Under the pieces are notes generated by a model. That model searched no databases. It was not told where the DNA came from and was given only the letters and a program-made list of their open reading frames with translations. DNA of 64,000 nucleotides from Mesaphorura yosii (taxonomy: Eukaryota > Arthropoda > Collembola > Poduromorpha > Tullbergiidae): the NCBI GenBank assembly GCA_009869945.1, contig WIXG01000067.1, forward strand, positions 124,001 through 188,000. Reading direction: 5' to 3'. This document shows positions 23,226 to 34,865 of this stretch, in pieces. Each line of letters begins with the position of its first letter. Position 1 is the first letter of the stretch. Position numbers and translations under genes: made by a program.

Positions 23226-23916
23226 TTATCGACTGAATCCTGCATTTGGGCCGAGAAGCATTTGACGCTGTTGCATCTTGGCCATCTCCTCCATCTGGAA
23301 CATTTCAGTCTGTAGAAGCGCTGGGGCGATGGCCAGCGTGACGGATGAGCAGAATATCCAGACGTAGGTTCGTGACCAGCCGTAGAGTTCTGGAGAAAGA
23401 GATGGTGGAAAGTTTAGCATGTGCAGGATTCATAGAATGATGATGTTAGACAATGAGGCCCACTATTGAACTTACTTTTGACACACTGACCAGACAAACT
23501 GACTGTTTTCGTCACGCCGTTTCGAACGGACTCTGGAAGCATTTCACCCAAACCGACGAGCCTCTCCACCAACGTCTCGTCAAAGTCCTGCAAATGAAAT
23601 TAAAATTGGTCAGCAACTCATTTGGGCAGGACTTCAGACTCCTCCAAACTTTAGTTTCGCCAATTTTTAGGCTTATGAATAGGAAAGATATGAAGTGGCT
23701 AATTAAAGCCACGCCCACTCGAGGCACTCGAATCGAGATTCCTGAATCAATAATGGCAATTTGTATTACGAACAGCAAAGCTTGTAAGAAATTTGCAAAC
23801 GTTCATTCATTAGAATTTGCAAAGAGTCAAAGAATTCTCAATCGACCGATGCACGATAAAGTAGTAAAGCTTACATCTTCCGGTGAGAAGTCTTCAATTG
23901 CGGGTGGACCAGACAT
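23226..23916 (-). CDS. TOMM22: Mitochondrial import receptor subunit TOM22
   Basis: Three exons, 23916-23875, 23587-23476 and 23389-23226, give 105 residues. Tom22 is the central receptor of the outer-membrane TOM complex, binding presequences on both faces and docking Tom20. The acidic N-terminus (IEDFSPEDDFDETLVERLVG) is the cytosolic receptor part. It is followed by GEMLPESVRNGV, the transmembrane helix (TYVWIFCSSVTLAIAPALL) and the conserved tail ending MQQRQMLLGPNAG, which faces the intermembrane space. It is shorter than the human protein (142) at both ends, as in other invertebrates. The first intron is 287 nt and the second 86 nt. It is head-to-head with LIN54. Confidence 0.95.
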
Positions 23917-24991
23917 TTTAATCTCTTTATTGAGTGTATTCCGAGCTTTCGTAGTAGCAGCGAATTAATGTCACTGATGTAGACCACTCTTGTATCTTGT
24001 CCACTGCACCGGCGGTCTCCAGAATCCTCCCGAGCACATGAAATTCAGGCTTCAAGGGTTTCGCGGAAGATTGCAGTATTTTCCCCGTAAGTTTCCACCT
24101 CCTCCACGAAAGATGGAACCAAGCGTTCACAAAGGAAGCGAGAAGCTCAACTGACAAAGCACAAACGACAAGCAAACCACTCACGCTGCTGCTCATCCCA
24201 CTCGCGTTTCACCACCAATGCGGTTCGTGCTGAGTCAGTTGGCGTCTCTTCGTATTTTTGGTGCTGCATGCCCCGCCGTGTGCGATGCGGTACTCTCGTG
24301 CATAAAAATCCTGCTGCTGGAGATTACACGCATATCCTGCGAGCTCGTATTCATGCTTCCCATGTAATGCAATGTAAAATTATCGTCATTTATTCCACAG
24401 GATTCGTTTCAAGTGGGCAACCGAACAATTCTAAACTGCTCAACTTAATTGTGCTGAAAGGTAAGCCGAACTGGGTCAATTAATTACCACACAAGGGCAT
24501 TAGTGCAACTGACTCACTTTCGTAGCGGTTTTCGGAGATTGGCAGTCGAATTTTTTGAATGTTTGCTCGTTCGTAAAGGCCATAACCGCCCTTTGTAAAA
24601 GTTCAAATTCAAATTCAAAAATTATTTACCAAAAAAGTAGATTTTGTGGGAGTGGGGAACCGGGCAAGTATTTTCAGTGAGCAATGGAGTAGTTTTTCAA
24701 TAGTTTCGGTGCGGTTGTGGCCGGTTTCAGTTAATTTAGTGGGCTGGTGGGATGGAGCTCGACCTTTGTCGAGCGGCGGCTCCTTTTCTGGCGGTATTCC
24801 TGCTCTGTGTTAATTGTAAAGTGTTGCTATCAGCATAGTGTAGACTTGAATGATTAGGCTTTGGTAATAATCTACCCACCTGGGAATAATTGCCTAATCT
24901 TTGTCTCTGTGCCGCAGAATTACTGGTGCAACTGATCGTACCTGCCTCTTAATCGTGATTATCCGACTGGGGACACGTGTGCTAAGCTATT
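23917..24991. other. Divergent region between TOMM22 and LIN54
   Basis: 1,075 nt between ATGs. It contains a perfect inverted repeat at 24757-24774 in what is probably the LIN54 5' UTR or promoter. No coding exon is seen. Confidence 0.4.
24757..24774. repeat. Perfect inverted repeat (7 bp stem, 4 nt loop)
   Basis: Arms GCTCGAC and GTCGAGC flank CTTT, 218 nt upstream of the LIN54 ATG. In RNA it would form a tight hairpin; as DNA it could be a dyad binding site. Confidence 0.5.
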
Positions 24992-27900
24992 ATGGAGACT
25001 CAATCGATTGAGGAGACGAACGAGCTGGCACAGAACATCCAGGACTTTATTGCCCTACATCCGAACATAGTGGATGCTGAAGGCAACATTATCACGCCCG
25101 CCGCCGATGGGCAGCAGACACAAGAGTACCAGGAAGTCGCTTATGCGGATGGGGAGCAGTTGACTCAGGTGATTGATTACCAGCAGCCGGAGCAGTACCA
25201 AGTCGAGGGGCAGCAGGAGTACGCCGAGACCGAGCAGTACCACATCGAAGGAGTCGAAGGACAACAGCAGGACTTTCAACAGCAGGAGACGCAGCAAGTC
25301 TACGTGGAGGGACAAGAGTATCATGAGCAGGAGACGCAGGAGTACGTCGAGGGCCAGGAGCAAGTTTACCAGCAGCACGTTGAGGAGTACCAACACGTTG
25401 AGGAATACCAACACGTTGAGGAGTACCAGCACATTGAAGGGCAAGAGTACGTCGAGGGGCAGGAGCAAGAGTACCAGATTCACATGCAGGATGGACAGGC
25501 GTACGTCGTCACGTCGGATGGGCAAACCTATCAAGAGGGTCAAGAGACTCAAGTGTACGAGGGGCAAGAGACGATTGAATTCCACCAGGATGAAGGCCAA
25601 CAGCAGCAAGAGACTCAGATCCTCGATGAGAACGCGATTCATGAGCTCATCGCCTTCCACTCTGTCGATGCGGATGGGAACGTTATTGAGAATGCTGGCG
25701 GGGTGGAAGGAGTTCAGGAGGAGACAGCTGCTGCGGATGAGAATCACGTTGAAGGAGTCGTGGAGCACAGCGAACAAGAGGAGTACGTCGCGGAATCGGA
25801 GTCGGCTGAGAAGCAACAGGAAAGTGTAACAACAGACTTCACGACCAACTCGAATTCGAGCGCGTTGCAGATTCAAGAGGCCATCTTTAACCCAAATACG
25901 GGCACGCTGGAGCCCATCACATCCGCTTCGACGAGCAACTCCAACACGTTCACGGCTGGCAAGGCGAAGGTTGGGCTTGCGAGGAGTGTGCGGCGAACGG
26001 CTCCTGTGAAGATTCAGAAGAAGGGGAGAGTGCAAAATAGCCATGTGAGTCCAATTTCAATATAGTAGCCGGTAATTAGTTCAAATTAATTAACTCTGAA
26101 CTTCAATTTCAGGTAAAGTTTGTGGTGGCTGGCGAAGGTGGGCAACAAATTATGTTGGACGCCAAGTCGCTACAGGGATTGCTCCAAGGCGGTGGGAACA
26201 CGATCACTCTAAGTGGGGCGTCCGGGAAGGTAAGTCTTCAGCCAATTTTGAAATAAAACAATGAATAATTGTTTAAATTCCGCAGCAGCAAGGCATCGTC
26301 CTCGCCCCGTCATCCACCGCTGGGCAGAAGCGTCTCGTGACCACCGCCGGACGGAGTCCAGCGAAAATCCTCCCCGCGCCCGTGCCCGTTGGAGACCAGC
26401 AGCAGCTGTCGAGCAGCAGCCCCAAACCGAGATACATGCTGAAGCAGGGCAACCTTCTCACTCCGATCTCGGCGGCTGTGGGGCAGAGTTTAGGAGCGAC
26501 CAAGATTTATCAAATGCAGGGGAGTGGAGGATCGAATCAGGTACACATTGACATATTCTCACTTTTAATGCTTAGTTAAATATATTCTAAATTGTATATC
26601 CCAATTGAAGGTCCAGTACGTTCGCGTTGTGTCAAACAAACCAGTTCCGTCGAACAAAATCCCTATTGCCCCATCGAGACCGAAAACCGTGGCTCCGAGA
26701 CCTCAGCCTGGCGGACAGACGATTTTCTCACTTCCGTCAGGGACTTCGGACATTCAAGGCTCTGGCATGGGCAACTTTGTCGTGCTACCCAGCAACTACG
26801 TGGTGAGACTCTTAAAGGGAGTGCCACAGTCAGCAGGTTTAAAAACCTTTGTTTATTTTATTAATCAGGTGAAGAGCGAGCCGAACAGCATCCCTGTCCC
26901 CATCCGACCAGCCGACTTCTCTACCTCAACGTCTTCCTACAACGGCGTGCTAGATAGCAACAGCTCGTCACTCCTCGGAGGATTCGGACAAAATCTCGGC
27001 TCCCAATCCTCTGGAAACTACGAATCCTTTCGCTCTCTTCTCGAACCGAACGGAATGCGACCGCGGAAGCCGTGCAACTGCACCAAATCTCAATGCCTGA
27101 AGCTGTACTGTGACTGTTTCGCGAACGGCGAGTTCTGTCATCTCTGCAACTGTACAAACTGTTTCAACAATCTGAACCACGAAGAGGAGCGGCAGAAGGT
27201 AAAATTTGATTATTAAATCTTTGTTAATCACTTTATTAATGGGTGACTCAACCATGAATTTCTGCTCGCAGGCGATAAAGCTGGTGCTGGAGAGGAATCC
27301 GGCCGCATTTAGGCCAAAGATTGGCAAGAGTTCGCAGACTGGCGAGGCGCACGAGCGGAGGCACAACAAAGGCTGCAACTGTCGACGGTCGGGGTGTCTG
27401 AAGAACTACTGCGAGTGCTACGAGGCCAAGATTTTCTGCTCGTCCATCTGCAAGTGCAACGGCTGCAAGAACTGCATCGAGAACATCCCGTCTGGCCTTC
27501 CGAACGATGTCGGCGTGGAGCAGCACTTTGGTGAGCTGCGGGTCAATTGTTTACTGGGGCCAGTGTATTAATTATGAGAGTACTTCACAGCTGGAGCCGG
27601 AACCTCACATCGACAGACCCTCAAAGATCTCGCTGAGGCTGCTGAAGTTCGTGTGCAGCAGCAGACACAAGTGCGGAATAAAATGAAGGCGCAGATGCAG
27701 GACGTTTCTCCGCAGAACAATTTGGGGAACATGGTCCCACCTGTTATATTCAGGTACAGAGATTTATTTCACTCGATTATTATCACAGTTAGAAAGTATC
27801 ACAAGATTCACAAGACTAAAATATATATCACAGTCACTAGTAAAATATGGTCACAGTTATCACAGCATTAAAATCTCATCACGCAGGTACCCAAACGGCT

Positions 27901-28076
27901 CGATCTCCTACGAGGTCATCACCTCGATCGTTGAGCTCCTCCTCGCCAAGTCTGAGGCTGGCCAGAAGCAGAAGCTCTTGGAGGGTGATCTCGAGAAACT
28001 TGTGCTCGAGGAGTACGGCGAGTGTTTGGCCTCCGTCATGGAGCTCGGAACGACCGTTGGACACCACGACGACTGA
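24992..28076 (+). CDS. LIN54: LIN54 / Mip120, CXC-domain DNA-binding subunit of DREAM/MuvB
   Basis: Eight exons, 24992-26044, 26113-26229, 26286-26540, 26611-26802, 26869-27198, 27272-27530, 27591-27753 and 27887-28076, give 852 residues. LIN54 lets the MuvB core bind the CHR element in cell-cycle promoters. Two cysteine-rich CXC domains are present: about 606-641 ([18 protein letters not shown]) and about 682-720 ([18 protein letters not shown]), joined by a hinge with the conserved [10 protein letters not shown]. The Tyr that enters the minor groove is kept in each (LYC, NYC). The C-terminus forms helices ([18 protein letters not shown]) as in the family. The first exon codes a 350-residue Glu/Gln/Tyr/Val-rich region with short tandem repeats that I do not know from other LIN54 proteins. 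Introns are 56-133 nt. Confidence 0.95.
25350..25480 (+). repeat. Coding tandem repeats in LIN54 exon 1
   Basis: Codes three direct copies of the 6-residue unit HVEEYQ plus flanking EYVEGQEQ copies. The DNA copies differ at a few third positions. Confidence 0.7.
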
Positions 28077-28206
28077 ACTCAGCGCCACCACAAGGAAGTA
28101 GCCGCCTTCTTCATACTCTGTTTTTTTGGAAAAAGTATTTATCTGTACAGAGGTCTCGTTAGTACACATCTTCAGAGTTGTTAATACGTTCAGGAAGCAG
28201 TTTTTT

Positions 28207-28212
28207 AATAAA
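28207..28212 (+). promoter_or_regulatory. Probable poly(A) signal of LIN54
   Basis: AATAAA preceded by a T run, 131 nt after the stop. Confidence 0.55.
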
Positions 28213-29010
28213 TGAGTTGTAATTCAGGAGGGAAAAGTCATTGTGTCCAGTCATTTTAGTTGGGTCGAACAGTGTATCGTGGAACACCGAGGAATGCCCG
28301 TGTTTCACGCTTTAGGAAATCCTACGCCTTCTCAGTTAATCAATCGCTCAAAGACGCTGTGGCCTTTATTTGGATTTGTTGCATGCACGAGTCGCAAACA
28401 ATAAATGGCATAAGCTTACATGTCCGTCTGTAACTTTGCGTTGAGAATGGAAACAAGACGTATCAAGACCCGTAGTTGTGTCCGGTCATTTTAGTCATTA
28501 ATCAAACAAGATAACGAAAAATGCAAGACTGCTAAGAAATCCATCGTCTGCAGTCAGTTTTCACCTTTTTTCAGGGGCTTGTGCACGAGTCACAAATGAG
28601 TCACAGACACAGCATGCATTCACCAGCTGTACTTGTGCTTCATTACTTGTGTTTCATCAATGGACTGATAACAACGCCTATCCAGATGTGTCTAATGTGG
28701 ATGCAAACTATCACTCGCACAAAGTCAATATCCGTCAGTCAGTTTTGCAAAACTACGAGCGATCAAGAATTGTCTTTCAGTTGCTGTTCGTTGTCGTTGC
28801 TGGTGCAATCAGTGAATGTCAGTCCTCTCCGTTTTGTCCAGTTAGAATTTCACTACTGATTTGTCTACGTATTCGAAACATGAGAACTCACAGTCTGATT
28901 AATCGTCCGCCTATTTATACCAACTCACTAATAACGAATTACGAACCCGTTCGAATCTGTCAAATTCTCACTTCACGAGTCGAGTCTTCAGGAAGTGTTT
29001 GATTTTGCCC

Positions 29011-29024
29011 CGTCGTCGTCGTCG
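29011..29024. repeat. Short CGT repeat
   Basis: Four to five CGT units in the LIN54-STK40 gap; a trivial simple repeat. Confidence 0.6.
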
Positions 29025-30835
29025 CGTGAATGTCGGGAAGCGTGAAGCACAAAGAGCGAGTTCTTTGACTAAGCGAGTAGCGGCAGCAGGAAGGGGAAAA
29101 GCAACACTAAGCTCAGAATCAGACCACAGAATTTTCATTCTCGTTTTATTACTGGTGCAGTTTTCTGTCGTACTTTCATCGAGTTTGATTGGAGGAGTGT
29201 AGGAGAGGCGAGAAGAAAGCAAGTTTGTCCATGAAAGACGTGAGAGAAATGTCAAGTCATGGTCGTCGTGCATGATTTATGGATTCATACACGCTCCTCG
29301 CCCATTCATAACTCACCGGTTTTCTAGAAGTTTTATAATTCTCGTAAATTCGATGAGATTCGAAGTTTTCTGGGATGAGATTGAATTCTGATGAGAAACC
29401 TCGTTGCCCTTTTGTAGATTGAATGCGAGTGTGAACACATTTCGCATTATTCTTTTTTTAAGTAGAATGCGTCTTGAGCTGCAAACTCAAGCGTGTGTTG
29501 AGGTTGAGCGTCAGAGATGCAAGGATGTGGACATCTTTTTTTGTAAGCGAAGACCCTTTTCGAGTAGATTTTGACCCTGTTTTCATGAAAAACCCGTCTC
29601 GGAGTACACTCGGCTGGATGAGCAAGAGCGGGGGTGCAAAGATGAAAGACAAAGGAATTCTGAGTACGATCAAGCTTTAAGCACTTTGAATCGTCTCGAT
29701 CCAAACATCGTCTCGTGACTTGCTTGAGGGTCGATGGTCTAAAACACATTACACAGATTTTCGTAAGTACAAATATTCAAAAAATGCGAGCTGCGCAGCT
29801 AAGCGAATTAACTGAGAAGTACTTAAACTAAGCCAGTAAATAACGCATTTGGTTTCCAAGGGGATGAGCTCTCGGGGATTCGCCGCCGCGACCGCGTTTC
29901 TCTCTTTTCTATTATAAATCAGCGTACATGCTTTGGCTGCTCGTGTGATCACAAATTGAGATCAAAAGTACGAATCTCAACATTACTGTTATTACGAGGC
30001 CACTGCGACGCTGACTTTGAGATCCGCAGCAGCGACGGAACTTCCCACGCGCTCATTCTTTTTATTTTTAGGCTGGGCTTCCTTTTCTTCGCCATCTTTT
30101 CTCTCTTCATCGAAGCACACACTTAAATCATAACAAATTCGGTCCATTCACTTTGATACAAAAAGAATTAACAAGCTGTAAATTTGGTTTGAGACTCTCT
30201 GTGGAATTTTGAACACTTTTCACGAGCACAACGTAAATTCGGTTAACTTTTTCCGGATTCGAGTGGAAGTAGCGAACTCCAAGCTGAAAAATTGTGTGTA
30301 TATGTAGAAAACTTTTTATGGGGTTTACAAACGTGTGAATTTTGCAAGATTATTTGCAGTGCGTCTGTGCAGCAGAATGTGATTAGCCTGAAACCTGGAC
30401 TGGAAGAGCCTACACCGTTAAAACTTTGAGGGGTCGCATGCAATAAAGTACTTGATTTAGTAAAGAAAAGGCTGGTCAGCCTGGAGATATTTAAACTAAA
30501 ACTTGACCTGATCGAATTGAAGATAACCTCAAGCAAATTTAGCAATTTAGAATCCTGCCTCAAAGATTTCGTTTGAGAGGTCTGTCGAGTGAGTACGAAA
30601 GAAAGACTTCCTAAATGAGCTTAATTTAAAATGGAAACGTGGTTCTCCTGATTTGGAAAAAATCATCCCTAAACCTAAAACTCCGAATCGAGCTACACTG
30701 AAGCCTCCGAGTTCCCTTCTTGTAACGATTTCTCGATTTCCCTAAAAAAGAGGAATTGCACTAAGCCGTTTCCGTTCCCTAAGAATAAACGAGATGAAGA
30801 CAACGAAAGTAGTATGACTCGATGGTTAAGAGATC

Positions 30836-33800
30836 CTAATTGGCGTGCGCAAAGTGCAGCGGCGGCGCGGGCGCGTACGCTTCCTTCACTCCTCCAGCAC
30901 TCCGTTCCTCCTCCACCATCTCCACCCCATCGTACTCCATCACGGTGCTTGGGGAAGGGACGCGTGCGGTACTGCTCATCAAATTCCTCCTCTTTTTCGT
31001 GGTGGCGGCGCAAAAGCCCTGTCTCGCTGCAGGAGACGATGGGCTCTGCTGCTGCTTCCACTTTAGTGCTCCACTACTCTGCCTCGCCGCTTGCCACTGC
31101 TCAATGAGAAAGCGCACCTGCGATTCACCTAGCATGCTCGTCAAGTGCTTTAGAAAGTCGTTGGTCCTCATCTTCTTTGGTGGTTCTTCGTCCTGGAAAT
31201 TCGAGCGTCGTCGTCAGATTTTATGCGTCATTGGATTCGGGGGTCCCTTGCATAGTTACTCACGCTGCCCTGCTCCTCGTACTCCAGCTCCTGAGATGGA
31301 AGGCTCCCGTAGTCGCTGTCCACCTCTTCCGTCTCCTCCACGACTTTGGCCGGTTCCGAGCACGTTGGAGATGGAAGGTGGAAAGGAGTTGCTTCAATCT
31401 TGTCGTACGTCCGCCTCCGAGATGGGCCGACACAGTCGGGAACGACCTGCGGAAATGGGATTTTGGTTAGAATCGAGTTTATACTGATCTCCGATCTTGT
31501 AGAGTGTAGATGTACGTGTGCGGTGTCCAGCCTACAAAGTGTGGCGCATGTCCCTACCCTCACAATTAAAATTGCGCTCCTACGCCCTACCCACCACAAC
31601 CACACGCATATTCCCACTTTGATTACAAACTAACGCACAGCACACACGCGCTTTCCTGGCGCCAGCTTTAAGAACATTCTGCAAGACAAGATACGGAATG
31701 GCAGTTTAAAACATTGCACATATGGAATTTAAATTTTACCCAGACTCACGAGTCAGCGAAAATGTCAGCGCTACAATCACCTCGCTAGCCTTTAAACTCA
31801 GGAGCGCAATAATATCCACGACCAATTTACACAAAGTGTCCAGCGCGTGCACGCTACTAAAATGCTGTACAAAATTGTCATAAAATGTCAGCGTAATAAA
31901 AGCAAAAGTCTCCTAGTTGCTCAAATGTCAGACTTTGTAATTGTATACAGAGTGAAGTTTATCAGGAGTGCTCTCTCTCTCACCTGCGTAAACTCGATGG
32001 GCCTCATCGCCTGCACGTTCGACATGATTCGCCTGAGTCTAATAAGAGCCTGCGACGCCGTCAGTCTTTCAGCTGGATTGAGCACCAGGAGGGATTGGAT
32101 GAGCTCCACTGTGCTTTGGGAGATGTTGTGTTCTCTGTAGAATGAGAAGATAAGGAGTTGAGTACAAAATTTAATTATGTGAAGAAGTTCACGGACTCAC
32201 ATTGGAATATGGAACTCGGCCGACTTGATCTTCTTGAAGAGTTCGGTCGGGGACTTGTCGTAGAAGGGGAATTGGCCGCAGAGCATCGTGTAGAGGACGA
32301 CTCCGAGTGCCCACATGTCGGATGGTTTTCCTATTCAGGGAAGAATACGCAATTTAGTACTGGCTCCTCTTCTGAGTTTTGGGACTGCAGTACAATTAAA
32401 GGGGAGGACTTTCCTGGAGTGGCAAAGGCCTACACTTTCCCTGAACCGGAATCTTAGCGTCTTCACAATTTCATATTAAGTCGGGTCACCCAATCATTTT
32501 TTGTGTGCAGATTGTGAAGACACACAGTTTGCACGGTTCGAATCGAGTTTGTACCAATGTTCAGGTCGTTTCAGGGTACTAAGCAGATAGAAGGCAGAGA
32601 GATGTGCGTATTTAAACCTCGATCTTCCAACTAAGCAACTAGGCTAACTAAGCGCAAGCAAGCACAAGCAAGAAACGTCCCGTGCATTGGTACAGCGAGA
32701 TTCCATTTCACTGGACTCATTCCGGTTTGTTTTTACTGGAGACTGGATTTCTTTTTCTCTTGATTTTAAGCTTGAATATTCTTGAGTATTTAGACCTTCT
32801 TGAGAGTATTTTCTTTACGGTTTGTAGGATTGCAGGAGGGAACTTGATTCATATCCTGGAGTACTTTTTTGCTTATTAAGTTTTAGCTTTTGTGGTAATC
32901 TGAGTGCTTGAAGTACTTTGGAAGTTGCACACAAAAGTTGTTCACTAAAAGAGTTTCAACTTGAAATTTGCTAACAGATGCAGGTGGTCATAAAATTACG
33001 CTCCTTAGATAATAAAATGATCCCAAGTCCTGCAAAAACAACTCGAAACTTACCCAAGTAAGGCTTCCCGCTTATCACATCCGGGGAGATGTACGCCGGA
33101 GAGCCTCGCTGGTCCTTCAGGTAATCACTCTCGGAAGCCAGCTGCTTCCCCAAACAGAAGTTTGTGATTTTCACCTCCCTCGTCTCTTTGTTGAGGATGA
33201 GGTTCCCTAACTTCAGGTCGCGGTGGACGATGTTTCTCTGCGGGAAGAGACGTTGATCAGCATTTCAAGCATGCCTTTAATGAGCGACCAACAAAATAGC
33301 ACCTCACCTTGTGAAGTCTCTCCACGATTTGTACTGTTTTGAAGAAGATGTCTATCGCCTCAAACTCAGACAGACGCTTCTCTTTGATAACGTAATACTG
33401 AAGGTTCGTGAGCTGGGTGTACTCGGGGCAGAAGTCGTGTGGGGTGTAGCAGTCGAGCACGAGACAGAGTTTCGTTTGCATCCTCCCCGTTCGGAGGAGG
33501 TCTCCATTCTTGGCCTCCACCTCCTCCATCGAGATATCCTGCAGCGATAGAATCATTTTTATGAGGTCTGATTTGGAGCGTTTCGAGTTTAATTACAAAC
33601 CTTGAACAACCCATGCTGCTGGATGACGCCCGGTTCCCCTCTCAGCGCACTCAGGAGCGAGTACTCCGTGTGAATCAGAACCTTCCCTTGCTGGTCATCG
33701 ATCGTTTCGGAGTCGGGTGATGGTCTCTTTGTTAGAATCTGTAACAATTGATTACTCTCTAAAATGTGGTCTCAAGCACTTTCTGCACAATTTGACTGCC

Positions 33801-34420
33801 AGTCCGCCGCCAACTCATCAGCACTGTCCAAAGTTCGTGTGCCTGTACCTTGACAGTGTAGTAGTTGTTTGTTCCTTCCTTCCGAGCGAGACAATGCGAG
33901 ATACACTTCACTGGTGAATTGCCCAACTTTGGTCCAAGTACAAATGGTCCTGCCCGCTTTACGTACTGCTCTTCTGAATTTGGTTCGTCCAAGACAACTC
34001 CTTCCGAGTAGAAGTCTGCTGAGGGTGAAGAAGATGCGGGATTAGTATGGAGTTTCAAGGTGGAAGTACGCGTGTGGAGCAAATTCAGCAGCAATTCGAC
34101 GACCGACCAGCGAACAGCTTCTTTAACAGCATAAACATTTAAGAACCACTGCTCCCGAACACCGTCCGCTCAGAGGTCCAAGAGCGATTGAACAAGAAGC
34201 ATCTCTGCGCTTCACTCAACTCTGCCGCTGCTTCTGCTGCTGGAGTGCCGTACTTCATTAGTAGTTTAATGTGTACCAAAAGTAAGTTCCCGAAACCAGC
34301 ATCACAGCACTCACACTCAAATCAGCACGAGGAAAATATGACTCAAAATTGCGACTAGTGACTGGTCGTTGCGAATTGAAGCTGAACTCCATGATTCTTA
34401 CCTTGATCAATTGTGGTCAT
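30836..34420 (-). CDS. STK40: Serine/threonine kinase 40 (SgK495/SHIK) pseudokinase
   Basis: Nine exons, 34420-34402, 34015-33849, 33738-33601, 33538-33308, 33237-33054, 32330-32201, 32134-31984, 31446-31264 and 31192-30836, give 519 residues. STK40 is a tribbles-related pseudokinase that acts as a scaffold for the COP1 ubiquitin ligase. The kinase fold shows a degenerate glycine loop (FVLGPKLGNSP), a Lys at 62 (YTVK), HRDLKLGN with HRD at 190-192, and KITNFCLGK in which NFC (211-213) replaces DFG, as in the vertebrate protein. GSPAYISPDV and PSDMWALGVVLYTMLCGQFP follow. A VVPD motif at 341-344, right after the kinase fold, matches the COP1-binding VP motif of human STK40. The C-terminal 150 residues are Glu/Ser-rich and longer than in vertebrates. 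The first exon codes only six residues plus one base (MTTIDQ). One intron is 723 nt, large for this window. Confidence 0.94.
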
Positions 34421-34848
34421 CGTACGCTTGTCGAAATGCAAACTGTGGAAAAACGCTAATCTGAGAAAAGTGTGAAATTTAATAAGGGAAACACCAGGGC
34501 AGGACACACTTATGACTTGAAGCCAAAATTTTTAGGGCTCTTCAGCAGCGTGAATCGTGGTCGGTTGTGGAAAGGAACAACTACAAACTTAAAGAATCCG
34601 TGGTGAAGCCATCGCGCAACCGAACGTCTGTGCTTGGAATAATGCTAATATATATTATGATTTCGAGATGAAAGAACTTTAGAGCTTGGAGGAAACACAG
34701 CAAAATTTTAGTTACGAGGCTGAAACTGATTTGGAATTGAACTCAGGACGCAGGAGACTTGAAAAACGCTATGAAATTTAAACACAGAGTTTCATTAACG
34801 CTTGTTTCGTCAGCCAGCGAGCGAGTATCTCTCTTGTTATACGTAGCG

Positions 34849-34865
34849 TTCTCTCTCTCTCTCTC
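34849..34865. repeat. CT dinucleotide run
   Basis: About eight TC units in the region upstream of STK40; a simple repeat. Confidence 0.7.

Larger units (their letters stand above)
28077..30835. other. Intergenic between convergent LIN54 and STK40
   Basis: About 2.8 kb with the LIN54 3' UTR at its left end and a short CGT repeat at 29011-29024. Open frames of up to about 117 codons are present but have no family resemblance. Confidence 0.4.

Noticed and set aside
25173-25829. 218-codon plus-strand Ser/Arg/Thr-rich frame
   Set aside because: A shifted reading of the same LIN54 repeats; not linked to conserved exons.
25055-26044. 329-codon minus-strand open frame opposite LIN54 exon 1
   Set aside because: Its Leu/Val-rich sequence is the mirror of Glu/Gln-rich repeat codons; no splice or family support, while the plus-strand frame leads in phase into conserved LIN54 exons.
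32520-32560. GGTTCGAATCG, resembling a tRNA B box
   Set aside because: No cloverleaf, A box or acceptor stem could be drawn around it.
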